Shown here: positions 16,841 through 27,032 of the stretch, piece after piece
Position numbering within the stretch: the stretch's first letter is position 1
Layout of the letters: each line of letters opens with the position of its first letter
NCBI GenBank assembly: GCA_025360125.1
Contig: JANYCU010000037.1
Coordinates: 101,056-165,055, forward strand
Source of the DNA: Armatimonadota bacterium
GTDB taxonomy: Bacteria; Armatimonadota; Fimbriimonadia; Fimbriimonadales; Fimbriimonadaceae
Direction of reading: 5' to 3'
Length of the DNA stretch: 64,000 bases
Notes under the pieces: model-generated
What the model was told of the DNA's origin: nothing
Databases searched by the model: none
Seen by the model: the letters and a program-made list of their open reading frames with translations, nothing else
Translations under genes and position numbers: made by a program

Positions 16841-17780
16841 AATTTCCCGACACGCTATCCACATGGGCGAAAATCTTTGCCAATCGTCGCCGCACTTCGT
16901 CCGGCAATGGTTCACCGCACAGCGAACGAGCGTTCTCGCGCAAATGCTCGATATTCCCCGTCCCCGACAAGACCACATCAATCCCCGGCTCCCACAGGCA
17001 ATACCGATACGCCGCCTCTTGAATCGAACCTGCAACTCCACTCTCCGTCAAGAACCCGAGCGGATCAAAGTGCTCGAAATCGTAAGGATCAACCAGGTCT
17101 TCTTGTACTAATTGATTCATCAAATCAATCAGAGCTTCTGGCTGACTCAATGCCCGCCGTACCGCAAACATGCAAAGCGTGCCCACCTTTCGCTCCATCG
17201 TCATAGGCAAAACCGAGTGTCGAGCCGATTGATTCAACACACTGAATCCGAGCATCACCACGTCCCAACAATCGTCCGCCAGCAGCCCCGGGGCAAGCAT
17301 TCGGTGGTCCGGCTCGGGAATAAATGATTCCGTGATGCCGATCGCCCGAATCTTCCCCTCCTCCTTCAATCGAATCATTTCGGGAACCAGAAACTCAACC
17401 GAATATGCATAGTCCCGCAACGGCACGCCATGCAAGTGAAACACATCGACGTAGTCCGTCCCAAGACGTCCCAAACACCCTTCCAGTCGCTCGCGCATCT
17501 GCAAAGACGTCGACTTCTCGTCCTCCCATGTAGCACCGACTTTGGTTGAAATGAAAACCTTCTCCCGCGGAATCCCCGCAAGTCCCTTTCCAACCGCCTC
17601 TTCAGTTCCATACGACTCTGCGGTGTCGAAAAAGTTGACACCAAGGTCATACGCTTCCCGTACAATTCGGACCGCACCCGCCAAATCTCCGTTCCGCATC
17701 CCCAGGCGGCTATGCCCACCACAACCGAGCCCCATCCGAGACACGTTGAAATCCGTTCGACCAAGAGTTGTGTAAAGCAT
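16839..17780 (-). CDS. Aldo/keto reductase family oxidoreductase
   Basis: The 313-residue product from the ATG at 17780 has the aldo/keto reductase barrel with the catalytic tetrad visible: Asp and Tyr in FFDTAESYG, Lys in VFISTKVG and His in VFHLHG. The start MLYTTLGRTDFNVSRMGLGCGGHSRLG is the normal family N-terminus, so the longer open frame to 17912 is not used. It is a cytosolic NADPH-dependent reductase of unknown substrate. It ends at the shared terminator and appears monocistronic. Confidence 0.9.
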   Translation of the reverse strand: MLYTTLGRTDFNVSRMGLGCGGHSRLGMRNGDLAGAVRIVREAYDLGVNFFDTAESYGTEEAVGKGLAGIPREKVFISTKVGATWEDEKSTSLQMRERLEGCLGRLGTDYVDVFHLHGVPLRDYAYSVEFLVPEMIRLKEEGKIRAIGITESFIPEPDHRMLAPGLLADDCWDVVMLGFSVLNQSARHSVLPMTMERKVGTLCMFAVRRALSQPEALIDLMNQLVQEDLVDPYDFEHFDPLGFLTESGVAGSIQEAAYRYCLWEPGIDVVLSGTGNIEHLRENARSLCGEPLPDEVRRRLAKIFAHVDSVSGN

Positions 17781-17902
17781 AAATCTGTCCAGAGTATATG
17801 CCGAAGCCAACAACGACCATCCATCCAATGCCTTCTCGCCCCGCACTTGTCGTCTCGGCGATATCCCGAGAGGCTCCGCCGAATCGGGACGCCCTTCTGT
17901 TA

Positions 17903-17908
17903 TATAAT
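17903..17908 (+). promoter_or_regulatory. -10 box of the NTF2-like gene
   Basis: A perfect TATAAT lies 14 bp before the ATG at 17922, giving a very short leader. No clear -35 box is seen. Confidence 0.4.
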
Positions 17909-17921
17909 CCAAACAAGCGAC

Positions 17922-18359
17922 ATGTTCATCCTCACTGCCCTCATCATCTCCCAGTCAATGGAAGTCGTCCAGCTGGAGATCGACCACGAGTACATCCGCT
18001 GGGATAAAGCCGTGGTCGGCCACGACGAAAAGACCATGGAGTCCATGCTCGCCAAAGACTTTTCGGCCGTCGTCGTTGGTCGCCAAAAACCGATGACGAA
18101 AAGCGAATTCGCTGGCACCATCGAATCTCGCTGGAAGAGTCTCTTCCCGACAGAGCTTCGCTTCGTAACCAAAATCGACAAGGTCGAATTGGTTAAAACT
18201 GAAAACGCCAAGTCAAGCCTGTACGCCGCAACGATTCAGGAAACCGTCAACTTCCTCATGAAGGACGGCAGCGTCCGTGAGATTTCGTTTAAGTCTTTCG
18301 ACACCTGGCGCAAATCCGGAAAATCCTGGCAAATTGTCATCTCTCGGAATTTAGACTAA
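17922..18359 (+). CDS. DUF4440/NTF2-like secreted protein, paralogue 1
   Basis: The 145-residue product starts with a short hydrophobic leader (MFILTALIISQ) and continues with an NTF2-fold pattern: an alpha-helical start (EIDHEYIRWDKAVVGHDEKTMESMLAKDFSAV), the GRQKPMTKSEFAGTIESRW segment and a closing beta sheet ending FDTWRKSGKSWQIVISRNLD, typical of DUF4440. It has a clear paralogue at 19040, sharing the WDxAVxxxDxxxMxxLL and FDTW/IDTWKxxGKxW patterns. No catalytic residue can be assigned. The two copies are separated by about 680 bp containing a tandem structured repeat. Confidence 0.75.
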   Translation: MFILTALIISQSMEVVQLEIDHEYIRWDKAVVGHDEKTMESMLAKDFSAVVVGRQKPMTKSEFAGTIESRWKSLFPTELRFVTKIDKVELVKTENAKSSLYAATIQETVNFLMKDGSVREISFKSFDTWRKSGKSWQIVISRNLD

Positions 18360-18454
18360 TTCCCAAGCAATCCGCAATTGCCTCCCTAACATCTCGACTG
18401 GGAGCGAATCATTGGATGGAAATGTGCTGATTCCAATTTCCGCGACCTTGACTA

Positions 18455-18594
18455 AAACCACCGTTGCAGGCTTATCCGGGTCCTCCTGAGGCCCAAAGGG
18501 CTGACAGTTTCTCAGCCCAGGAGAAGGATCGTTTGAGAGTTGTACGAACAAAAGATCCGTAGGCCTGGGTTAGCATCGAAACTTGTCCCTTCCC
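18455..18594. repeat. Tandem structured repeat, copy 1 (140-nt unit)
   Basis: The unit begins AAACCACCGTTGCAGGCTTA and holds nested stems: GGCTGA with TCAGCC, CTCCTG with CAGGAG, GGATCgTTTG with CAAAaGATCC, and CCCAGG with CCTGGG. Copy 2 follows directly with a 140-nt period and about a dozen changes. The GGCCC-aaa-GGGC and CAGCCCAGG...CCTGGGTT layout recalls a repeat I remember from planctomycete-like genomes, not checked. Confidence 0.7.
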
Positions 18595-18734
18595 AAACCA
18601 CCGTTGCAGGCTTATCCGGGTTCTCCTGAGGCCCAACGGGCTGACAATTTCTCAGCCCAGGAGAAGGATCCTTTGTGAGTTGTACGAACAAAAGATCCGT
18701 AGGCCTGGGTTGGGATCGAAACCTGTCCTTTCCA
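18595..18734. repeat. Tandem structured repeat, copy 2
   Basis: Copy of the preceding unit. The stem GGATCcTTTGT...ACAAAaGATCC is one pair longer than in copy 1, while GGCTGA...TCAGCC and CCCAGG...CCTGGG are kept. Either a REP-like element or a duplicated structured RNA fits. Confidence 0.7.
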
Positions 18735-19039
18735 AGTTCGCTCAGTCCTTACCTGGACCCTATGCCAACTCTGAGAGCGAACCCGGTTGTTACAACCGTA
18801 TCCTTAAAACAAATGGCGGAACCAGGGCGACTTGAAAGTTCCGGCGCGAAGCGGCTAACCGAGAGCCTGAACCGTTGAAATTTGGTGAGATTTTGTTATG
18901 GCGAGCCCGGGGGGGGAGAATTACAGCTCTAAACGACAGGAAAACCTTCGTATGAGTTCCAGTGCGTTGAATTATTTATGAAGCACATCATCAGTGTTTT
19001 GTTAAACAATCCGTCGTCACCAACGTCCACCCAATCAGC
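18735..19039. other. Non-coding gap with minor hairpins
   Basis: This 305-bp stretch precedes the second NTF2-like gene. It contains TTCGCTC...GAGCGAA (about 18737-18775) and a perfect hairpin CGGTTG-TTA-CAACCG at 18784-18798. I see no coding potential or transposase remnant in it. Confidence 0.4.
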
Positions 19040-19462
19040 ATGTTAAGCCTCGTCCCCTTCCTGTTGCTCACCCAAACGGCAACCGCGCCACAAAGAAAAA
19101 TTGAAGCGCAATACAAGAAATGGGATCACGCGGTGCTAGTTCGCGACAAAAACGCCATGCAAAACCTCCTGTCGCCGAAATTTACGGCAAAAGCTATTGC
19201 TGGCCAAAAGCCGCTCAATCGAACCCAATTCATCAAGGCGATCACCAGTCGCTGGCGACCTCGGGCCCCAAAAGAACAAAGCTACATCACCAAAATCAAC
19301 GATTTCGCTCAAACCAGCGGAGCCTGCATCACCACCGTCACCCAGTCAATTGTCTATAAGTACTCAAACAACACGACCCGAAAGTCACATTACAAACTCA
19401 TCGATACATGGAAAATGGTTGGCAAGAATTGGATTCTCTTTTCAAGCGATAATCTAGAATAA
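19040..19462 (+). CDS. DUF4440/NTF2-like secreted protein, paralogue 2
   Basis: The 140-residue product has a signal-like start (MLSLVPFLLLTQTATA) and follows the same pattern as the gene at 17922: YKKWDHAVLVRDKNAMQNLLSPKFTAKAIAGQKPLNRTQFIKAITSRW and the C-terminal LIDTWKMVGKNWILFSSDNLE. The shared plan shows an old local duplication. Function is unknown. It ends 5 bp before the GNAT gene, so the two may be co-transcribed. Confidence 0.75.
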   Translation: MLSLVPFLLLTQTATAPQRKIEAQYKKWDHAVLVRDKNAMQNLLSPKFTAKAIAGQKPLNRTQFIKAITSRWRPRAPKEQSYITKINDFAQTSGACITTVTQSIVYKYSNNTTRKSHYKLIDTWKMVGKNWILFSSDNLE

Positions 19463-19467
19463 GCACA

Positions 19468-21152
<1,685 letters not shown>

Positions 21153-21172
21153 GCTGACACGTCGAGGTCAAA

Positions 21173-21676
21173 GTGAAGTCCAAAATCTCTCCAGGCTTTG
21201 TGATCGTGGCGATCGTGGTCGGTGCCTGCTGTCTCATCGCTTTTGTTTTGCAGTATGTTGGCTACAAAAACTACAATGAGATAAGTCATCAATCTAATGA
21301 TGCCGATACAATCGCCAGGGCATTTTCCGTATACCCGAAGTCCCACGGTGGTCGTTATCCATCATTTCTTAGTTCAGTCGATGCATTTTCTCAACTTAGA
21401 CCAGTGCTTGAACAGGATGCTTCAAGAGTGAGTGACGAAGGGCACCATTACACCACAATTGAACGCCTAGAATCGATGGCCAAGAATGCCGTATGGAATA
21501 CTGCACTTTCGGAAAAAATCGCAAATGCCGAGTACGACGCGCCAGTTATTTGGACATTCTACTTACCAGCTGTCCTTAGCAAGGAGCGCTATGTCGTAGG
21601 CTACACGAACGGCAATTATAAGACTATGGATAAGAGTGAAATGAGCGAATTATTTAGAAATCCAGGTAAGAATTAG
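21173..21676 (+). CDS. Membrane-anchored pseudopilin-like protein, unknown function
   Basis: This 167-residue product from a GTG start has one N-terminal transmembrane helix (about 8-30) and an extracytoplasmic domain. The end (YVVGYTNGNYKTMDKSEM) has the small beta-hairpin feel of the closing motif of DUF1559-type pseudopilins, but there is no prepilin cleavage motif. It lies 20 bp after the esterase gene in the same direction. I do not recognise the family. Confidence 0.55.
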   Translation: MKSKISPGFVIVAIVVGACCLIAFVLQYVGYKNYNEISHQSNDADTIARAFSVYPKSHGGRYPSFLSSVDAFSQLRPVLEQDASRVSDEGHHYTTIERLESMAKNAVWNTALSEKIANAEYDAPVIWTFYLPAVLSKERYVVGYTNGNYKTMDKSEMSELFRNPGKN

Positions 21677-21734
21677 TCGAAACGGGTCAATCAACAGCCT
21701 CGATCCCTAAATTGTTGACCCCACATCTGAGAAC

Positions 21735-23540
21735 CTACTTAAACGCCTCAAGTTCTTCCACGATCCAACGACTTAAGGCGACCAAACTGATCGGCTGAGC
21801 ACTTGGCGTAGTCTTCTCCGAGTGGCCATCGAAGCACGATCGAATAAAGCCGATTTCCGCCGGACCGCGAGGGTATCCCGACGCTTCCCTCAAGATTCGG
21901 TTCAGCGCCGCAATCTGGGCCGCGGTCACGAATTCGCCCTTATCAGCTAAAAGCGCGACGCCAAAGTCAATCGACATCATGTTGAAGCGACGCATCCGCT
22001 CCCGAGTCGTCTGCACGATTCCATCAATAATCAGCTCAATCCCGCCCGGAACCCCAAGTTTACAGAGTGCCAGCCCGTACGCCGCCGAAACATAGATTTG
22101 GTAAATTTTTGCGCTCCGCTCGGCAAACTGAAACGCTTGCTCGCCGTGGTGACGGGCCGACTCCCAGTGGCCCCGCAAAGCCTCCATCGAACACAAGTTG
22201 CCGTGAAAACTCGCCAGCCGCGAATCACTCGACGCATCATTCGTAATCGACTCTCGCTCAATCGCCTCTAAAAAGAGTCCACGCCCCAAATCAAAGTTGC
22301 CGAGGTGATACTCCAGCACCGCTTTGCGATTCAATACTCGCGCCAATTCGCCTGAAATCTTGTATTGATGGCAAAGCTCAATTGCCCTATTGTGCAGTTC
22401 ACGCGAATGATCGTAATTCTTGGTTTCAAAATGCAGAAAGGCTAATACACTTAAAGTACGAATGTACCGTTCATCGCTTTCTAACAAAACATTTAGTACC
22501 TTTTTTGCCGCCCACTCCCCAATCTGAAAATCCGAAGCGTACGACGCTAAAAATGCAGCATTAATCGCAATTTGAATCTGATCATCGGTGTTTATCTCGA
22601 TGTTTTCTAACGCAACCGCCAAAATCGAAAGCAGCGTTTTCGCGTGCGACCAATTGTCCACGTTGCTCGACTCCTTAGCAAGCAACGCCATCGCCTCAGT
22701 ACCATTGGATCGAATATTCGCCTCCACCATTCGCGCTAACATCGCCAATTCATTCTTGGTCTCAAACAACTCGGGAACCGGAACCTGCTCGGTCTGACCT
22801 TGCCGAATGCGTTGAATCAATCGCCGAACGGGTTTCGGTATCTCAAGCTGGGGAGGAAGGTCAGCCAGCAACTGCTCCAACATCAAAGTCATCGCGTGCC
22901 CGCCCGAAGACTTTGATTGCAATCGAAGTGCCCGCTGCAGTAATTCAAAATCGAGCGGTGCTTTGTGAAGAATCTGTTGCATCACTTCAAAGCACTCGTC
23001 GTATCGCCCGTTTGCTTCCAGAGCTTCAGCCAGCCGGAGTCCAAGTTCATGACTCCGCGACTCGAAATTGCGACGCTCATCAACAACCCAATCATCGTCC
23101 CAATTTTCCAAAAGCGGACGATCAAGAACCTTCCACTCGTCCAATAAATAGTTGATCGATTCAGGCAGATGGGGCGCAAACGCATAATGGCGATGAAGAG
23201 AATCCGTCCGGTCTAAGTCGCTCAATACCAATTCACGATTGATCGAGATTTTGTCCGAATCACTCAATACGACGTCGGGAGTAGCAAACGATGCTCTCGC
23301 CCGTTGCACGGCCTTTCTCAGGTTTGCGCGTCCAATGCTAGGTTCGGTTCCCGGCCAAAACTGATCAACAAGTTCTTGGCGGGTGACCCACCGATTGCGA
23401 TGTATTACTAAATAAGCAATCAAGGTGGCGGCCGATCGTGCAGCAAAGCTAAGCTCAGTCTGCCCAGCGCAAGAAAACTGGCCCATAACATGAACGAGGA
23501 ACGGCTGATTTTGATGAGTCAACGGAAGTTTCGTTTCCAT
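21735..23540 (-). CDS. BTAD/SARP-type transcriptional regulator with TPR region
   Basis: The 601-residue protein begins with an OmpR-like winged helix (about 10-105: FLVHVMGQFSC...RWVTRQELVDQFWPGTEPSIGRANLRKAVQRAR...KISIN), followed by the bacterial transcriptional activator domain (about 110-250, with NYLLDEWKVLDRPLLENWDDDWV and LRLAEALEANGRYDECFEVMQQIL). The rest is helical repeats of TPR type (ELARVLNRKAVLEYHLGNFDLGRGLFLEAIE). This is the SARP/BTAD layout without an ATPase domain; such stand-alone BTAD-TPR regulators are numerous in Armatimonadetes. The target is unknown; the divergent TMEM175 gene is a candidate by position only. Confidence 0.85.
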   Translation of the reverse strand: METKLPLTHQNQPFLVHVMGQFSCAGQTELSFAARSAATLIAYLVIHRNRWVTRQELVDQFWPGTEPSIGRANLRKAVQRARASFATPDVVLSDSDKISINRELVLSDLDRTDSLHRHYAFAPHLPESINYLLDEWKVLDRPLLENWDDDWVVDERRNFESRSHELGLRLAEALEANGRYDECFEVMQQILHKAPLDFELLQRALRLQSKSSGGHAMTLMLEQLLADLPPQLEIPKPVRRLIQRIRQGQTEQVPVPELFETKNELAMLARMVEANIRSNGTEAMALLAKESSNVDNWSHAKTLLSILAVALENIEINTDDQIQIAINAAFLASYASDFQIGEWAAKKVLNVLLESDERYIRTLSVLAFLHFETKNYDHSRELHNRAIELCHQYKISGELARVLNRKAVLEYHLGNFDLGRGLFLEAIERESITNDASSDSRLASFHGNLCSMEALRGHWESARHHGEQAFQFAERSAKIYQIYVSAAYGLALCKLGVPGGIELIIDGIVQTTRERMRRFNMMSIDFGVALLADKGEFVTAAQIAALNRILREASGYPRGPAEIGFIRSCFDGHSEKTTPSAQPISLVALSRWIVEELEAFK

Positions 23541-23651
23541 CGGGATCGGTATTTGGTTTATGACACAAACAAGACCATATCTCGGCTGTTCGACGTTTCT
23601 TTTGACAGGATTTAACCTATCGGGTGCCCTGGCAGGGATAATAAATTCACG

Positions 23652-24233
23652 ATGACGAAATCGAGGCTCGAGGCATTTAGCGATGGAGTGATCGCAATCC
23701 TCATCACCATCATGGTGCTGGAATTAAAGCCGCCACACGAATCGACCTTCGCCGCAATTGGACATCAGTTCCCGTTGTACCTCAGCTATATCCTAAGCTT
23801 CATCAACATTGGCATTTACTGGAACAACCACCATCACCTCATGCACGGGGTCAAAAGAATATCTGGCGCGGTCATGTTGGCAAACCTCCATTTGCTCTTT
23901 TGGCTTTCCCTTATTTCGGTAGCAACCGCATGGGCGGGTGAAACGAACTTTGCCAGCGCCCCGGTAGCGGTTTATGGCATTGTCCTTGTCGGCAGTGCCG
24001 CTGCCTACACCATTCTTCAGGAATGTCTCATTCGTGCCAATGGAAGGGACTCTGATTTCGCCAAAGCCCTCGGCAAAGATTTTAAAGGCAAGTTTTCGTT
24101 ATGTGTCTACTTGGTCGCCGTGCCGATTGCATGGTTCCTTCCAATTCTCTCGTGCTTCTGCTTTATTGCCGTCGCCCTCATCTGGCTCGTTCCTGACCAG
24201 CGATTCGAGCGGGATTTTGACTCTGAAACTTAA
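23652..24233 (+). CDS. TMEM175-family (DUF1211) potassium channel
   Basis: The 193-residue product starts with the TMEM175 signature RLEAFSDGVIAILITIMVLEL, in which the RxxxFSDG motif and pore-lining isoleucines of TM1 are visible. Six hydrophobic segments can be counted, as in bacterial TMEM175 channels that assemble as tetramers and conduct K+ without a canonical selectivity filter. The NNHHHLMHG loop between TM2 and TM3 is family-typical. Its stop codon overlaps the stop of the convergent DUF4287 gene. Confidence 0.88.
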   Translation: MTKSRLEAFSDGVIAILITIMVLELKPPHESTFAAIGHQFPLYLSYILSFINIGIYWNNHHHLMHGVKRISGAVMLANLHLLFWLSLISVATAWAGETNFASAPVAVYGIVLVGSAAAYTILQECLIRANGRDSDFAKALGKDFKGKFSLCVYLVAVPIAWFLPILSCFCFIAVALIWLVPDQRFERDFDSET

Positions 24234-24784
24234 CCAGCGGCATCGAATGCGGTTCGGATCCAACCGAACAACTCTTCGTTGACTTCGCCCACTTCGCTCA
24301 CTCTAACCTTGTATTGACACATGCCACCAGCAGGCTGTTCGACAAGTCGATCCGTTCCCGGCACGCCTTTCATGTTGATGCCGACCTCAATTCGAGTGTT
24401 CGTTGCTGCCCCGATCATCGCAAATTGTCTTTTTCGGCGAAGCGCCACATAGCCCTTCTTGGGATGAATCTCAAACTCGCCGAAATCATAGATTTTGGCC
24501 ATCAAGGCATCGTGAATGGGTCGAAGTGCCGCCTTTGGACCGGAATAGATTTCATCTAACGGGTCCGCCGTAGTTGTAATTGGAGCTTTTGCCTTCATAA
24601 AGTGATTGGCAATCGCGTTGGCGTCACCGTGCCCAATGCCAAATTCAGACTTGGCAAAGTCTCGAATTTGACCATGTTTTTCAATCCCGGACTTAGTGAG
24701 CACCGCAAAAATCTCGTCGAGACTCTTTCCAACCTTTGTTTGGATGTTCGTCAACTGCGTCTGAATGGCTTTTTCAAGATCCAT
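24230..24784 (-). CDS. DUF4287 plus DUF5655 domain protein
   Basis: The 184-residue product has an N-terminal DUF4287-like helical domain (about 1-65: TQLTNIQTKVGKSLDEIFAVLTKSGIEKHGQIRDFAKSEFGIGHGDANAIANHF) and a C-terminal DUF5655-like part (about 80-184: GPKAALRPIHDALMAKIYDFGEFEIHPKKGYVALRRKRQFAMIGAATNTRIEVGINMKG). The pair occurs as one polypeptide in many soil bacteria and has no established function. It is cytosolic by prediction. A hairpin and heptamer repeats lie just upstream. Confidence 0.8.
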   Translation of the reverse strand: MDLEKAIQTQLTNIQTKVGKSLDEIFAVLTKSGIEKHGQIRDFAKSEFGIGHGDANAIANHFMKAKAPITTTADPLDEIYSGPKAALRPIHDALMAKIYDFGEFEIHPKKGYVALRRKRQFAMIGAATNTRIEVGINMKGVPGTDRLVEQPAGGMCQYKVRVSEVGEVNEELFGWIRTAFDAAG

Positions 24785-24841
24785 AACCGCCAGTATAACA
24801 AGTCAGCTGCAACTTCGAAGAAAACAATTGACCGAGAAATG

Positions 24842-24867
24842 GCCAAACAGTTCAATGACTGTTTGGC
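24842..24867. terminator. Perfect hairpin, possible terminator of the DinB gene
   Basis: GCCAAACAGT-tcaatg-ACTGTTTGGC is a perfect 10-bp stem between two reverse-strand genes. It lacks a long T-tract on that strand (ATTTCTC follows), so termination would be weak. Confidence 0.4.
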
Positions 24868-24875
24868 TCTCCGAT

Positions 24876-24930
24876 CCCTGTGCCCTGCGTCCTGCGTCCT
24901 GCGCCCTGTGCCCTGTGCCCTGTGCCCTGA
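24876..24930. repeat. Heptanucleotide tandem repeat
   Basis: About eight imperfect copies of a 7-mer, CCCTGTG / CCCTGCG / TCCTGCG, run up to the stop codon of the DinB gene. It is a minisatellite-like tract, probably made by slippage. Confidence 0.75.
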
Positions 24931-25413
24931 TTAGAACCAGTGATTATCCAGATCGCCGCCCAACTCGGCGACATAAGCAAGCTGACCGTTGTGGTAATTC
25001 GTGTGCGTACCCGCAAACGAAGCGAACGAGAAGAGAGGTACTTCGCCAAACCAGCTTTGAATTGGTGCTACCAATTGCTCTTCGCTCAAACCAGAAACGA
25101 ACTCGATAATGGCATCGAGCGATCCGGTGACATCGGCTTCAAGCTGGGCGCGGGTGTAGCCGACTGGTGCAGCGGTCCATTGGCCGTCCTTTTCTTCTTC
25201 GGCCCTTGAACCTTCGGCTGGCTCCTGCTTCAGCATCTTCAAAATTCCTTGGTTGGCCGAAACGACTTCGTAACAAAAATCGATCGGCTTTCGTGCGCAA
25301 CCGTTCGGTTTGGACATCAACTGCTCCTCAGTTAACGAGGAAAGGTCCTTGAGGAAAAACGTTTTAACCGTGGAAAGGAATGATACTGTCGAGTCTTTAA
25401 TCGGTGTAGACAT
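24931..25413 (-). CDS. DinB-superfamily protein
   Basis: The 160-residue product from the ATG at 25413 is a four-helix DinB/YfiT-like protein: SFLSTVKTFFLKDLSSLTEEQLMSKPNGCARKPIDFCYEVVSANQGIL at the start and TLFSFASFAGTHTNYHNGQLAYVAELGG at the end. The expected metal-binding histidines are partly replaced (VVSANQG instead of the usual H) while HTNYHNGQ keeps the C-terminal pair. This may be a metal-poor or redox/thiol-transferase-like member. The stop codon abuts a heptamer repeat. Confidence 0.75.
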   Translation of the reverse strand: MSTPIKDSTVSFLSTVKTFFLKDLSSLTEEQLMSKPNGCARKPIDFCYEVVSANQGILKMLKQEPAEGSRAEEEKDGQWTAAPVGYTRAQLEADVTGSLDAIIEFVSGLSEEQLVAPIQSWFGEVPLFSFASFAGTHTNYHNGQLAYVAELGGDLDNHWF

Positions 25414-25504
25414 AGTGACCAAATTTACCCCGATTCAACGAAACACAGACTGGCAAACCCACCTCGATTGAACCAGTCCCGAGTAATATGATCGAAGGTT
25501 AATC

Positions 25505-27022
25505 GTGGCAATTTCAAAGATTTTGGTCGCAAATAGAGGAGAAATTGCCGTTAGGGTATTTCGCACTGCAAAGGCGCTGGGAATACGAACCGTCGCAGTC
25601 TATTCCGACGCGGACGAAAACGCGATCCACCGAATGATCGCAGACGAGTCGGTCTATATAGGGGATTCGGCTCCATCGGAAAGCTATCTCGATTCCGCCA
25701 AAATTCTCGCCGCCGCTAAACAAACCGGAGCCGACGCCATCCACCCAGGCTACGGGTTCCTCAGTGAGCGAGCCGAGTTTAGCGAAGCATGCCAACAAGC
25801 GGGCATCATTTTCATCGGCCCTCCCGGAAACGCGATGCGCCTTTTGGGTTCAAAAATCGATGCCAAACAAATTGCGGTCGAAAACAACGTGCCAATCACT
25901 CCTGGCTTCTTCAAGACCGGAGCGACTGAAATTCAGTTAAAGGCAGCCGCTCAAGACATTGGCTTCCCGGTGATGTTAAAGGCTTCAGCGGGTGGAGGCG
26001 GACGAGGAATGCGAGTGGTGCGTTCGCTTGAAGCGTTTGATGATGAACTTGCCACTGCGAAAGACGAAGCCCTGAAAGGCTTTGGCGACGACGCGATGAT
26101 GGTGGAAAAACTCGTCGAAAATCCTCGCCATATCGAAGTCCAGTTCATCGCCGACCAACAAGGAAATGTCGCTTGCTTATTTGAACGCGAATGCTCAATC
26201 CAACGGCGCCATCAAAAACTGATCGAAGAAGCGCCTTCGCCGTTTAGTCACATCGAAACCTTGTGGCCCCAAATGCGCGATGCCACCATCCGGTTAATCA
26301 AGGCCGCCAAATACTACGGAGCAGGTACCGCCGAATTCATGGTGGACCCAATCACGGGAGATTTCTACTTCCTAGAAGTCAATGCCCGGCTACAAGTGGA
26401 GCACTGTGTGACCGAAGAAATCACCGGGCTAGACCTCGTTGCGGAGCAGATTCGAGTTGCAGAGGGCCGACCCCTGGAATTTGATTCGTCCCTCATGGCA
26501 GGAGAACGGTCCGCTATTTTTGGACACTCCATGGAGGTCCGCATCGTCGCCGAGAATCCCGGAAAAGGATTCATGCCATCGATTGGCAAAATCGTCGGCT
26601 GGGCCGAACCTCGTGGCCCCGGAATCCGGTTTGACACAGGATTTGGCTTAGGAAGCGAGATTTCGCGTTTCTATGATTCGATGATCGCTAAAGTCATCGC
26701 CCACGGTTCGAACCGAACCGAAGCTCGGCAACGACTTATTGCGGCCCTCAACGATTTCCATGTATTGGGGGTTCAAACGAACATTGCTTACCTGATCGAC
26801 GTTCTACGAAGTGAAGGATTTGCGTCGGGCTATATCGACACTGGTTTCCTCGGGAGAGAGTTCTCGGAATGGAGCCAAGGACCTCCCGATTTGGAGCTTG
26901 GATCGTTGGCAAAATTTGCCCAATCCTCGGCGAACCCGGTTAGCTCAGCGAAAACGACCCATTCAGCCTGGGATTTGACTGACAATTGGCGCAATATTCG
27001 AGCCGTTTCTCAACTAAAATAG
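25505..27022 (+). CDS. accC: Biotin carboxylase (acetyl-CoA carboxylase subunit)
   Basis: The 505-residue product starts AISKILVANRGEIAVRVFRTAK from a GTG and contains the biotin carboxylase features: HPGYGFLSERAEF, the glycine-rich ATP-grasp loop KASAGGGGRGMRVV, RRHQKLIEEAPS, and EVNARLQVEHCVTEEITGLDLV. It carboxylates biotin on the carrier protein for malonyl-CoA synthesis. Length is about 50 residues above the usual 450, because of a Ser/Ala-rich C-terminal tail that I do not recognise. No accB lies next to it. A PSD1 gene starts 10 bp downstream, which is an odd partner, so read-through rather than shared function is likely. Confidence 0.93.
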   Translation: MAISKILVANRGEIAVRVFRTAKALGIRTVAVYSDADENAIHRMIADESVYIGDSAPSESYLDSAKILAAAKQTGADAIHPGYGFLSERAEFSEACQQAGIIFIGPPGNAMRLLGSKIDAKQIAVENNVPITPGFFKTGATEIQLKAAAQDIGFPVMLKASAGGGGRGMRVVRSLEAFDDELATAKDEALKGFGDDAMMVEKLVENPRHIEVQFIADQQGNVACLFERECSIQRRHQKLIEEAPSPFSHIETLWPQMRDATIRLIKAAKYYGAGTAEFMVDPITGDFYFLEVNARLQVEHCVTEEITGLDLVAEQIRVAEGRPLEFDSSLMAGERSAIFGHSMEVRIVAENPGKGFMPSIGKIVGWAEPRGPGIRFDTGFGLGSEISRFYDSMIAKVIAHGSNRTEARQRLIAALNDFHVLGVQTNIAYLIDVLRSEGFASGYIDTGFLGREFSEWSQGPPDLELGSLAKFAQSSANPVSSAKTTHSAWDLTDNWRNIRAVSQLK

Positions 27023-27032
27023 GAATTGAACT

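Noticed and set aside
17781..17912. Extended N-terminus of the aldo/keto reductase
   Set aside because: Residues before the ATG at 17780 do not fit the family and overlap the region of the next gene's promoter.
18455..18734. Tandem 140-nt repeat as a CRISPR array
   Set aside because: Only two copies, no short repeat-spacer alternation and no cas gene; the unit is a multi-stem element.
24876..24930. Heptamer tract as a CRISPR or regulatory array
   Set aside because: Units are 7 bp with no spacers, so slippage is the simple explanation.
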